This document shows, in pieces, positions 46,774 to 58,484 of a stretch of DNA of 64,000 bases (the stretch's first letter is position 1; the number at the start of each line of letters is the position of its first letter). Under the pieces are notes generated by a model. The model saw only the letters and a program-made list of their open reading frames with translations. It did not search any database and was not told where the DNA came from. Position numbers and translations under genes: made by a program. This stretch comes from Helichrysum umbraculigerum (Eukaryota; Streptophyta; Magnoliopsida; Asterales; Asteraceae): assembly GCA_949592205.1 (NCBI GenBank), contig CATIUR010000004.1, positions 65,259,837-65,323,836 of the forward strand, given 5' to 3'.

Positions 46774-49126
46774 TGTAACACCTGCTAAATTAGGATAATT
46801 AATTATGCCTAATTACTTGTAACTAGTTGTAATTAGTATGTAATAGGACTAATTGCAGACTCTATTTGTATATATATATATAAGGTGAATTATATATATA
46901 TGTGTGTACTTACGCGATTTGGATTAATCGTACGAATTAACCGGACGGAGTCCGACACAGTTACTTGGACGTTGTTGACAGAAACTTACCTAAATAATGA
47001 GAACGTATTTTATTATATAAAATACACAGCGAACAAACATTATTTATAATATCGCGACGACTTTTTAAATAATTTAGCGAATACGTATTAAACGCGAGTT
47101 AAGAATTTTAATACTTCGACAAATGTTTTTATAAATAAATTTCAAGGTATTTCATTAAAACATTCCCGTCACCTTTTAAAAATATAACTGCTTGATATAA
47201 CGTTTAAATGACGGAGAAAACGAACACCGCACGGAGCGCGGGGCGTACACTGAAAACGGTGGGGATCTCCCACCTAAATCACCTCCTTCTTTCATTTTTA
47301 TTTTCATTCTTCATTTTTCCTTTCTCTCTCTTTCTTTCTTTTTCTCTCTATTTCACCAACACACCACCACCATCAAAATCAATAAATAAACATATTAAAC
47401 GCACTCGGATCATAGCCTCTCTTTGGAAGAAAACGTTCACCATCACACGATCTACATTCCTATCTTTTCGGATTTTCTATCCGACATTTTGTAAGTTTTC
47501 GACAAAACCCGAAACTCTCCGTTTTTGCTCATTTTTACGTTTTTATGGCTTATATATGCTTAAAATGTCCAAAAATGGGTTGGGTAAAAGATTTGGACCT
47601 AACGGAAGTTTTTCGACCGATTTTCCGGCCACCAATTTCCGATCAGACCGCTACGTCGCAGAGACGCTGGGCTATCTGCGACGTAGCTCAAAACGTCGCA
47701 TACACCACACAACGTCGCACATAGCGACGTCGTTACCAACGTCGCATTAAGTGGCCGACGTCGCACTTAGCGACGTCGCGACCTACGTCGCACAAAAATC
47801 TCAACGTCGCATTAGCGACGCCACTCCCTACGTCGCATTGATTTGCGAAGGTCGCATTATGCGACGTACATGCCAACGTCGCACCCTACGTCGCATGCTA
47901 CGTCGCACAAACCAGAACCTTGAAAAGTCAGATTTTACTAAGTGTCGAACTTACACAACTTCAGATACTTATGTCATACGACTTAACAAACGTCATAGAA
48001 CATACTTTCTATTACAATTACACTAAATTGCGTTATAAATGATAACACTTTGAATCATTATTACAAACCGTCACCAACGGGCCATATTTGTTTTCAAACT
48101 ACAAACGGATTACTAAACAAACACTTGGACATAATGAGTTGTGTAAACCACTAGCCTAGATGGTCTTGCGAGACATCTACTTACTTAACTTTATATGTTT
48201 AGGCATTTGAAGGTTACGGGTTCGGAGAACCTACGGTTGATATTATTTACTCGTTTATTGATATAAACGTACTTGCAAAGACTCAGGTGAGTCTTACGGC
48301 CCCACTTTTACTGTTTTATCTTATTGGGGGAGATACATGCTACTACTTTTTCTTGAACACAAGTACTAAACTGTTTACTATACCAAACGGAATTGCATGA
48401 GTTGTTACTATTTACAGAAGTCTCTCCATCATATATCGTTAGTTATGGACTTAAGCGCGAACACTAGTTAATGGATCCATTAGGGAAATGACCCTCCCCA
48501 CCCGGGGCAGTAGCGCTGCCACGTACTGATTTACACGTATAAACGGGTGACTACTTATTCGTTACTGATGCTTGCTCACTTACGAGCATGTCACGGGAGC
48601 AAACATATTATTTACGGGTTAAGCTTCGATTATGAGCCTCATGGCAACGGTATAAACTTATTTATTTACATTTGCTGGATTGCAATGGCTGATTTTACGC
48701 CTACGGGCACTACTAATGAAATCTCGTGTTCAAAGCCGATATTATTTACAAACCTGTGAGATTCACCAACCTTTTTGGTTGACACTTTTTAGCATGTTTT
48801 CTCAGGTACCCGGAGGGAGTAGGATTACTCCAGGATTTTAGCTAGAGTCGCATGATTTCAACACAACTGCATTAACGGAGATTCTTAGCATTATCTTTTG
48901 TATATTTTGATTATGTAATAGAATCTCCCGCTATACGCGTGGACTCTAGGGGAAACTACATTTTGTATACGAAAACACTAAGTTTTCAAACATTATATCT
49001 ATGGAATGTAACTAATTTACAAAACGTCTCATTTAGAGGTCGTTTGCTGTATATCTTGTGCTTTGTATATTGATTAGTAACACCCAAGTATGCTTCCGCA
49101 AAACAGTGAATTTCTGGGGTGTTACA
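46774..49126 (+). repeat. 3' LTR of E
   Basis: 2353 bp, almost identical to the 5' LTR. The ORFs of 180, 91 and 70 codons inside both LTRs are LTR sequence, not genes. Confidence 0.97.
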
Positions 49127-49131
49127 AATAG

Positions 49132-49399
49132 CCTAGTGTGTGTATAGCACAAATCACGTATAAGTCCCGGTTCTCTCGTGGTCAGAGTCAACTAGTGTAT
49201 TCCTGTTCGACATAACCCCTTTCAGATCTCACATCATCTTCGTTTAATTGTACATAGTTGATCAGGCTATGTTAAATTAAACTTGTATGACAAAATCTCT
49301 GAACCAGTTATACCTAATGAGGAATACAGCCTAACGGTCATAGTCTAGGCCCACTAAATGCAACCTAGTTCACTATAACCTTAGGCTCTGATACCAATC
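49132..49399 (-). other. Leader of B, primer-proximal part
   Basis: This continues the B leader after E. The primer-binding site TGGTATCAGAGCC on the minus strand lies at 49384-49396, 3 bp inside the 5' LTR. Confidence 0.85.
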
Positions 49400-50504
49400 T
49401 GTAGCACCCCCAAATTTACTGTTGGCGGAAGCATACTTTGGGGTGCTACTAATCAATAATCACAGCACATAAGATAATAATGAACGACATCTACATGCGT
49501 CGTTTTGATAAAATACGTTAATGTCATAAAAGATACATATTGTTTACAAAAGCTTTGAGTTCACATGAGTTCCTTGAGAGATTCTAACACATATCTAATT
49601 TACACAAAATATAGAAATGCAGTGAAATCTCTTGATGATATATGTTTGCATGTGACTCGAGCTAAGTTATCCTGAGTGGGCAGTCCTACTACTGCTGATC
49701 ACCTGAGAATACACGTAAAAATTTGGTCAGCTAAAAGCTGGTGAGCTCACAGGTTTAATTGATACAAATTAATGTATGTTACGCAAGATTTAGTAAATTG
49801 ATTTGCAACCAAGCAGATAAATAATGTATATATATATCACTGCCATGAGCACATAGTCTGAGCTTAACTGTGGTGTCAGGATCCGCATTCAAGGACCTGA
49901 TCGAGGGTGCCTCCCTGAGAGTGCCTAATCTACATTCTAATGAACAAATGTTAATGCGTCCGTTTGACCAGTTGGGGCTTCCAACCCGGACGAGGATTGT
50001 CAATCCTATATGGTACCATACACTAACATTCACGCTACAACCGTATTACCAAACTATGTTGTGGAGGGCTTTGAGTGATTAGATAAACAACTCATGCAGA
50101 ATAAGCAATAATTTGATACTTGCGTAATATGAAAACAGATTGAGCATGTATTCTCACCCCAAAACAGTTCAAATAAGTAAAAGTGGGGCTATGAGACTCA
50201 CCTGAGTCAGATGGGTGACTATGATGTGAGAGCTAGCGGTTAAAAGTAAGATCGTTGCCCAGATGGAGTCCTTTAATGTCCTAAACGCCAAGAATGTTAA
50301 CATAAGTACTTGACTAAACGTTAAACTATATTAATGATTCGATTGTTTGAAAATTCGTTAAATTTTAAAAGTGTGTATAATTCGTTGGTGATGATATTTT
50401 GAAAATCATTAGTGTTTCCTTGAATTGAAAACATTTTGTCTTCTCGAGTTGTGTCATTGGTTATGCGTATGTATATTTGCATATACGTGTATATATATAT
50501 ATAT

Positions 50505-50554
<50 letters not shown>

Positions 50555-50943
50555 TTAATTGTTACGTACACAAAAAATATTAATCACAGAAATTTGGTTG
50601 TACTCGTATTCATTTACTCTCTTTATTTAGTTACTAAAAGTTATCATTTGAAATAATTTTTTTTGTGTAAAATGGATCGTGCCTCTGTAACGAATTTGAA
50701 CTTATATAAAAATTATTCACGCTATCATGGTGATATATGTATTTCACCACTCATGGAGACTTAAAGAAAAATACACGTGATCCTTATAATTTAGTTTATG
50801 CGATTATAGATATAGCAATAGATTAATAATATGTGATCATGGAATTAAATTTTCACCTAGTATAAACTCACCCGACAACTAGCTAACTTTCCACGTCATG
50901 CAGTGTCCGTTTGTAAAACTAATAAATACACATATATAATATC

Positions 50944-51011
<68 letters not shown>

Positions 51012-51041
51012 GTGTGATAAAATAATAATTAATAAAAATAA

Positions 51042-51105
<64 letters not shown>

Positions 51106-51106
51106 A

Positions 51107-51180
51107 TCACAGGTCACAGGACTTGAACCTGTGACCTCACGATGCAAGACCTTACCAATATGCTATGTCTTACTTTGTTT
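51107..51180 (-). ncRNA. tRNA-like unit 1 in the B 5' LTR
   Basis: The same unit as at 32069-32140: B-box 51119-51129, A-box 51155-51165. Both boxes are unchanged between the two LTRs. Confidence 0.5.
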
Positions 51181-51249
51181 ATATGATACTATGTTTATAT
51201 ATATATGTACTAATAACAAGTTAGTCCAAAAATGAAAATGAATTAAAAC

Positions 51250-51326
51250 AAAACAGGTCACAGGTTCGAACCTGTGACCTTTCACTTAACAAAGAATAGT
51301 CTAACCACTAAGCTATGTGGCAAGTA
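51250..51326 (-). ncRNA. tRNA-like unit 2 in the B 5' LTR
   Basis: The same unit as at 32213-32290: B-box-like palindrome 51263-51272, A-box 51305-51315, 32 bp apart. Confidence 0.55.
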
Positions 51327-52538
51327 GTTGTCATTTTATGCAACAAAATATATTTATGTGTTTTGTGCCATATTAACTAACACCCTAATGGTTTGAATTC
51401 TGCATCTCAGCTCCTCGTGGTTCAATCTCAGTCGAGTATATATATATAATTTTAACCAAGTTTTAACTTGTTCTCAGTTATGATCAACCACAGTAATGAT
51501 GTATAAACATAATACTTCAAGATTTACACAATATAACAAATTTTTATAAACAAATTTATATATGAAATTAAAGTATAAAAAGTTCCTCACAATGGGTTTG
51601 AGATGGGGATGATGAATTTGTGATGATGATTATGAGTTGGTGATGGTGAGGTGATAATGAAGCTGGTTTTTGAAAGAAGAAATGATGAAGGAAATGGAAA
51701 CTGAGGTGTTGTAGCTTCTGCTCCTTTGCTTCCTCCCGAATGATACACAGTACATTCAAATTATTGATGGTTGGTGAAGGTTGTGTACACAAAGTAGGGA
51801 GGGGAAATGAGTATATATAAAAATAATAGAGTTGGCTTAAGTTTTCAAAGGGATGTATGGTTGTGTACCAATATGTCGACTAGATATTTTAAACATGTTA
51901 TTCGTTTGGGTTTTTAACCCGTTAATTTCGTGTACGGGTCCAATTGTGAGCGAAATTTCATTTAAATTTCGTAATTATATTTTGAGGTAATCTTCCAAAT
52001 ACTAAAACAGGATTGGAAAAATAAAACTTTTATTATTTTTGACCTTTAGGTACGTTTTATAATTGTTTCTGTTCGTGTATAACGCGTCTTAAATCGTCAT
52101 CTTAAGGTTTCCATTTTATTTTTGTTCTAACTATTTTCTATAATAATTTCAAACAAAAATTATCCAAAAGTATTTTGAAGTTCTTTTTGAACTTTTGTAT
52201 TGCGTTTTGGATACGTTTAATATAAAAGGTATAAATGATTATATTATCTCAATAATATAAATATCTAATATTAGTAATTAATAATTTTCGAATTATTAAC
52301 TATTTTGTATCACCAAATTTATTGTATTTGTTTTGTCGGATTCACTCCGATATTATTTCGTATCATCTAATTTATAATTATAATAAATTATAAATTTTCG
52401 AAATACTTTTTGTTCACAAGTTTTGGGCACGCTAGACATAACTCACATCAGAGGTTTAATATATAATTTTGTAGTGGATTAGTGTAACAATGCGTAAAAT
52501 TAAGTTTAAATATATACCTAATTTGGAGGAGTGTCACA

Positions 52539-52973
52539 GCTTGCCACCTGCCATTTGAGTTGGAACACAAAGCCTATTGGGCATTGAAACAATGTAACCT
52601 CGATGATCATGCGGCAGGAAAAGAGCGATTGGCGCAATTACATGAGCTAGATGAGCTAAAAATGAATGCTTATGATAATGCACGCCTGTATAAGGAGCGC
52701 ACCAAGAAATGGCACGATTCACGCCTTAAATCAAATAATTCATTTAAAAAGGGTGACAAGGTGCTCTTATATAGTTCTCACTTGCATTTGTTTCCTGGGA
52801 AGTTGAAGACACGTTGGATAAGACCTTTCATAGTTGAAAAGGTTTATCCTTTTGGTGCAGTTGATTTGCAAGGTCATTCTGGGACAACATTCAAGGTAAA
52901 TGGAAGCCGATTAAATAAGTATTATGGGGATGCAAGGGACTCCGAACGTGATTTGGAGATGATTCTCAATTAA
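52539..52973 (+). pseudogene. Athila C integrase C-terminus (right of B)
   Basis: After the GCTTG duplication the frame gives HLPFELEHKAYWALKQ, then the C-terminal domain with GDKVLLYSSHLHLFPGKLKTRW and a stop at 52973. It continues YGKAC at 30263 once B is removed. This end is typical of Athila/Tat integrases and has no chromodomain. It is intact in itself but belongs to a dead polyprotein. Confidence 0.88.
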
Positions 52974-54076
52974 GTCATGGAGGAAAATGTCGAGCTTACC
53001 GACGTGATAAACAAAAGCGCTTTCGGGAGACAACCCGTTGTTTTTCTTAATTAATTATTTTGTTTTGTTTTTGGCGTGTTAATAAGTTCATGGAAGAGGG
53101 TGATGTTGGTTGGAAAGTTTCACTTTAGCTCATATCTTGAAGATAGCTCAAGGGAGTTTTCTGTTCACTTCTTTTCTATTCCCTAAATTTTGTTCCTTTT
53201 TGCAATGAGGACATTGCATATTTTTAAGTGGGGGATGGGGGAAAAGAAGTTTATTTGTCCAAAGTTATGAATTGGTAAATATTGGTAAATTTCAAGCTAA
53301 AGGACATTCTATGTTAGTCATTTTTCAGGCAAAATTTTCTTTTAAAAATGTATTCTACGTTAAGTTTAGCAAATCTTGTAACACATTTTGGGAATTCAAA
53401 GGATGAAATGAATTTAAATTTTAAATATTAGATAGTTCATCATGAGATGTATCGATAGGCAATCTATATGAAGGTTATTGAGCTATTAAATAAGTTAATG
53501 CATAAAGTAGGAATTATCCCAAGAGGATCTTTAAGCAAGGTATGACCTTAGTCTTAATTCTTATATAATAGCGTGTTATAATCCATAATTTTGGGATCTT
53601 AATTATCATCATTTGGGAATATACTGGGTGTTGTCTCTTCTGTTGTACGTAAGTTGTATGGGAATATACTGGCTTGAAAAATGATTGATTTAATTGGATT
53701 CCTCTTTATCAGGAAAGTTGTGACACGTTAGTTGTATGGGGATATTTTGCTGTTGGGAATCAAGGGTAATTCCTGCTAAGAATAATAATAGTCAAGCTCA
53801 ACTTCTTTAATATAGATTGTTTAGGTGGACAACAATATCGGTAATCCGGGTGAACCATCTTTTATGCTTAATAATAACACATGAGGAAATTGGTTTCCTA
53901 GAAGAGTTTCTTGATTTCTAAGTTTAAGGTAGAATTATTTTTAAATTGAAATTTGGTTTATGAAATGCTAGTTAGTATGTAAGTCCCAATGATCCGGTGT
54001 TTGCCCTTTTTCATATTGAAATTTTGAATTTTCTATCTATGGTCTACTTGATGACAAGTAGGATTCAAGTGGGGGA
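52974..54076 (+). other. Athila C 3' noncoding region
   Basis: It starts with GCGCTTTCGGGAGACAACCCG (53020-53040), which from memory is familiar downstream of Athila pol. Two purine tracts follow, AAGTGGGGGATGGGGG (53226-53241) and AAGTGGGGGA (54067-54076). The second touches the LTR. No env-like ORF is present. Confidence 0.65.
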
Positions 54077-55138
54077 TGTTTGATGAAAGCCAAAATGTAT
54101 TATTTTATAGTACTAACCACCCCTTTGTTTGATGGAATTCTTGTGCATTTTATGTGAATAAGATACTTATTTCGTTCATATTTGCATTTAGGAGTTTAAT
54201 TGGAGCTTGGATCGAAAAAAATCAGAAAATGAGCTAATATTGATGAAAAGAAGCTAAAGATTTGAAGCTAGCAAAAAGAGAATTGGATTGATTGTAGAAA
54301 ATGGGATTTTTATATCCATCCGCCGGATAAACATTCCATCCGGTGGTTGGATCGATTAAGTGGGCCGATAGATACGCGGGCCGAGCCAGTGGACATTTTA
54401 CATCCATCCGGCGGATGGATCAATTCGGCAGATTAGGTTAAAACCTCATTTAATCTCATTTTTTAGGGTGAACTTTCAATAATCTCTCTCAGCCGATTTC
54501 CACACATTCAAGCATCATTTCTGGAGCATTTTGAAGGTGGAGAAAGCAAGAAGGATCGAAGGTTTTCGATTGTTCGTTCATTTCTTCGGTTTCTCGGTTC
54601 GAAAACGTTGTTCCTTTCATTTGATTATGATTTCGATTTCATTTTCGTTTCTGAGTTTCTGTAAAGTCATGAGTGGCTAAACCATTTGTGTATTTGCTTA
54701 GATGATGATACTTAGATGATGGTTTGATTATTGATTTGCGAAAGATATTGGATTTTATGAATGTTGATGTGTTTATTTGATGATCCTTGATTATTATTTG
54801 ATTAATAGCAATTACCTAACGTAGTTTTCTAATCAATTGAGATTGAGTTCCTTTTGAGTAGTAAATTATTGATGATTGTTGATTCCGATTAGCAATTATT
54901 GCTAAATATATTGAGTTTGATAGGTTAGGGTAAATAATTGGTAATAATCTTTAATAAGCAAGATAGTTATAATTAACTATAGACTTTGTTGATTCAAGTC
55001 GCGAAAGTAAATCACATCAACGGCGTAGGTTTAATTTAGAACACAATTCGGTGGGCAACGTTAGTTGAACAATTAGCGTGTTATAAACAACCTAGTGTCT
55101 TTCTTAATTGTGTTAGATTAACTTACTTCGGAAAGGGG
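54077..55138 (+). repeat. Athila C 3' LTR (right end not seen)
   Basis: It starts TGTTTGATGAAAGCC directly after the polypurine tract. About 1060 bp are present before copia L inserts at 55139. The rest of the LTR should lie beyond L, outside the window. The exact start (54077 or 54081) is uncertain. It contains CCGCCGG-core palindromes. Confidence 0.7.
54315..54420. repeat. CCGCCGG-core palindromes in the Athila LTR
   Basis: ATCCGCCGGAT (54318-54328), an imperfect copy CCATCCGGTGG near 54337, and a perfect 19-nt palindrome ATCCATCCGGCGGATGGAT (54402-54420). They stand out in AT-rich DNA. Confidence 0.9.
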
Positions 55139-55148
55139 TGTTAGGTCA

Positions 55149-55505
55149 AAACTGTTTCTGGATTGAAGAAGTTGTTGATGAGAAGACAAAGAGTACAAAG
55201 TGTTTAAAACTGTTTGTGTTGAAGGATAAAACTGTTTTCAAAAAGCTACAACTGATAGAAGAAATCTGAAGAGAAGACAAGTGTTACAACTGATTGAAGA
55301 TAGATTTCAACTGATAGTTATGTGTCTGTAAGTAGTTAAAACTGCTTATGTATCTGTAACTGTTAGTTATATATGTAGCAGTTAACACTGATTATGTATT
55401 TGTACTTAGTCTTATATTACAATTGAAGCAGTTACCACTGAATGTGTAATAGTCACAACTGTTTACTTCAGAATGGTAGTTACAACTGTTTATGATTTTG
55501 TGATA
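55149..55505 (+). promoter_or_regulatory. AACTG-rich U3 region of copia L
   Basis: About ten copies of YAACTG or AAACTG (such as CAACTGATAG, TAACTGTTAG, ACAACTGTTTA) fill ~350 bp upstream of the TATA box. YAACTG matches plant MYB binding sites. Confidence 0.6.
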
Positions 55506-55572
55506 AGTATGAGTCGGTTATGGAAGTTATTTTATTCCATATTCGTAGGAGATTGTATAGGACTCTATGTGT

Positions 55573-55580
55573 TATAAATA
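55573..55580 (+). promoter_or_regulatory. TATA box of LTR L
   Basis: TATAAATA in GTTATAAATAGAG, about 435 bp into the LTR. Confidence 0.75.
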
Positions 55581-55670
55581 GAGATCCTTTAGACCTAGAT
55601 AGGTTAAGGTTTTGCGCAGCTTCAAGGTTTTCTGTAACCCTAATACATTAAGTGCATTCGTCTTATATCA

Positions 55671-58223
55671 TGTCGCACCCCCAAATTATGATGCGGAAGC
55701 GGGTCGGTTCGGAGCGCAACTAATCAATATACAAAGCACAAAAGATTACATAATGAACGACCACTACATGCGTCGTTTACAAATACATTGATATTATAAA
55801 AGTTTTACACTATTATAACATAGTTTACAAAAGCTCCTGAGTTCGATTGATAGAGATTCTATGGCATAACTAAATTATACAAAATATAGTAATGCATGAC
55901 AATCTCTTGATGTCTGAATGTGACTCGAGCTAATGGGCATCTTGAGTGGCAGACCTACTGCTGCTGATCACCTGTGATACATGCTAAAATGGGTCAGCGA
56001 AAACGCTGGTGAGCTCACAGGTTTGTATGTCAACACATATTTGTATGAACCGCAAGATTTAATGATAATTGAATTTAAAATGCAATTAAGCAAAATAAAA
56101 GTTATACAGCCATGAGCACATAGTCTGAGCTTAACTCGAGATGTCAGGTCCACATTTAAGGTATCCTGATCGAGGTGCCTCCTACGAGTGCCTAATCAAC
56201 ACTCGTCTACACAAATATTAATACATCCGTTTTACTAGTTAGTGCGTGCTAACCCGGATGAGGCTGGTCAAACCTATATGGTATCATATACTAATATTCA
56301 CGCTACTAGGTATTACCAAACTATGCTGATGGAGGGCTTTAAAATGATTAGTGAAAATAACTCATGTAGTATTTGATTTAATGATACTTGCGTTCATATT
56401 GTAAAACAAAACAAGCAATGGATCACACCCCTAAGAAAACATATTTAAAAAGGGGCTATGAGACTCACCTGAGCCTATGAGATGCTACTAAGCACAATTG
56501 ATGATTCACAATAATTTGATGTCGTTATTCCCTTAACTAGTTTTGACCAAATACTTTGGTTAATGATTATGTTTGAGTTTGTGAAAATGTATACGGCCCA
56601 TTGGTGATTTATTGAAATTTAGATTCTTCAATTATTATTACTACTTTCATTTGTTGTGAACTTATAAAAGCATATTTGAAGTGTTTAAATGTTGTATCGT
56701 TTAAGTATGAAATATGTCGCGATGTCTGACACTTAGTGTAAACCTTTAGTTTTTAGTTTATGGAAAAACGGAGGTCCGAGAACTAAAATACGCCATTTTC
56801 GACCCCTAGATGACTCCGGATGGCCTAAAACTGACTAGGCTAAGGTACTTAGCCTTGACCATTGGGTTGTTTTTGAATGACCGAGCGAATTTGAGCCCAA
56901 TCCGTTACAATAAATTTTTCATCGAGAAGCTACCCTGTTTTAAGTTGTTAAATCGTCGACGTTTTCGAAAATTTATTTGTTATGTTTTAGCTAGAATTCG
57001 CAGGGCTAGTTTATTGATCCGTTGGATCAGGAAATATAACGGGGGAATCCGCCGGATTCCCTTGAATCCGCCGAATTGGTGGCATTTGTGGGGAATACGC
57101 CGTATTCATTAAATACGACCGTATTCATGAAAAATAGAGGGAATACGCCGTATTCCCTTGAATACGCCGTATTCCGAGGAGGCGCAGGTAGTTCATGTTT
57201 TCTGGGCGGGAATACGCCGTATTCCCTTGAATACGCCGTATTCCGAGGTCTGGTTCAAGACTGTCGTTCCAAAAATTCACCCAAACCCATCCTAATCAAT
57301 TTCTTTGGACATAATCAGTTGCTAGATGTTAATATATGATGTTATAAATACATATAAACATATAATTTAAACAAAAGTTGTTGATTTCCTTACAATTTAA
57401 AATGGAGCTAAAATGGAGATGGAGCTTGGTGATGATGATGATGAATGATGAAGATGATCACGATGATGATGATGATGCTTGATCTCGTTTTTGTTATTTG
57501 TTGTTGTTGTTTGATTTGGAACCGAGAGAGAGCCGAGAGAGATTGAGAACGAAATGGAGAATGAAAATGAAAACAAAGGGTGCGTTTGATCTAACTGGCC
57601 AACTCCAATTATTGGAGTTGGTTGGTTAATATTCGCAGTACAAAACGCCCGTGTTTTTGTACCCGATCGAAAAGTAGTATAATATTTTAATTCGATAAAT
57701 TTCTATAATTGACATCGTACGTATTTTAATCGAAGTATTTTAATAAAAATACTTTTAATGAGATATAAAAATATATCTTTGTTTTATCTTTCTGAGACGG
57801 ACACGATTTAATTGATTTCGTCGCGTTTGGGTAAAATGTTATAAAACGAAATATGTTTCATTTTATCTAAGGTAAATAATAATTACTATCTCCAATAATA
57901 ATACATTATTTATATGTTTTGTCGCGAATGTTTTACATTAGTACGATACGAATACTTTATATATTATCAAAATAATATATAATAAATATGTGGATATTAA
58001 ATAATCATTCGGTATTACTTAATATTTGATTTTCACCAATGCCGTAAAAATGAATCGGAAATTTGGCCGATTTGAAAATGAACGATTAAATATAATCGCG
58101 TATTGATATATATTCAACAATATATATATTGATACATACAATTAGCCTTATACATAGAACTAATTACACGTATTTCTAAATGATTAGGAACTAAAAACTA
58201 GTCCTAATTTGACGGGTGTCACA
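55671..58223 (-). mobile_element. Solo LTR K (A family) inside copia L
   Basis: 2553 bp, TGTCGCACCCCC...GGGTGTCACA, with the perfect duplication TATCA at 55666-55670 and 58224-58228. No internal region. Its two ends match the A LTR closely (about 98% over the first ~790 bp), but the core is different. Candidate intron 55972-56468 (497 nt), hairpin CAGCG/CGCTG 55995-56008. Confidence 0.95.
57043..57250. repeat. GAATACGCCGTATTC palindrome cluster in K
   Basis: Perfect 19-nt palindromes at 57043-57061 (GGGAATCCGCCGGATTCCC), 57139-57157 and 57208-57226 (GGGAATACGCCGTATTCCC), with partial copies between them (57092-57107, 57160-57174, 57230-57244). The centre is CGCCG. Confidence 0.95.
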
Positions 58224-58386
58224 TATCATTAATAAGTTTGAAGCTTTCGGTATATTATTGTGTTCATCATATTAATTTATAGTTGTTGATCTTCTTAATA
58301 TTATTGAGTGTGATTCCGCAACTTCTCAATAATATATTCAAAGCTTATCATATACGATTGTTTATTAAGTTAAACAGGGACTAACA

Positions 58387-58484
58387 AAGTGGTATCAGAG
58401 CTTGTGAAGCTTTGAAGACAGGAAGATCTGGGATTATTCGTATTAGTGTTTGAGGTTTAGTTTTTAAATTAAGTTTTGATTTCA
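58387..58484 (+). promoter_or_regulatory. Primer-binding site and leader of copia L
   Basis: TGGTATCAGAGCT (58390-58402) follows the LTR by 3 bp. A short leader leads to gag. Confidence 0.85.

Larger units (their letters stand above)
38596..49126 (+). mobile_element. Element E: young, near-intact chromovirus
   Basis: 10,531 bp with LTRs at 38596-40960 and 46774-49126 and the perfect duplication AATAG (38591-38595 and 49127-49131). By eye the LTRs differ by about four substitutions (near 38799, 39776, 40050 and 40390) plus one 12-bp deletion in the ACGTCGCA cluster. It carries a primer-binding site, leader ORF, one gag-pol frame with a single stop, and a polypurine tract. It is the most recent insertion here that can be dated. 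Confidence 0.97.
30264..52538 (-). mobile_element. Element B: chromovirus, split by E
   Basis: LTRs at 30264-33502 and 49400-52538 flank a minus-strand gag-pol, with the perfect duplication GCTTG at 30259-30263 and 52539-52543. Removing B restores the Athila integrase frame across the site. E (38596-49126) sits in the B leader. Without E, B is about 11.7 kb. It is the same family as I at the right edge. Confidence 0.95.
49400..52538 (-). repeat. 5' LTR of B
   Basis: 3139 bp, collinear with the 3' LTR. About 100 bp shorter, mainly through TA/CA runs and a small deletion near 50926. Candidate intron 49703-50201 (499 nt), hairpin 49728-49740. Microsatellites at 50490-50552, 50945-51009 and 51046-51103. 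Confidence 0.93.
55139..58386 (+). repeat. 5' LTR of copia element L, split by K
   Basis: TGTTAG...CTAACA (6-bp terminal inverted repeat). Without solo LTR K and its duplication the LTR is about 690 bp. TATAAATA at 55573-55580. The region 55149-55500 upstream of it holds about ten AACTG boxes. A primer-binding site follows the end. Confidence 0.85.
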
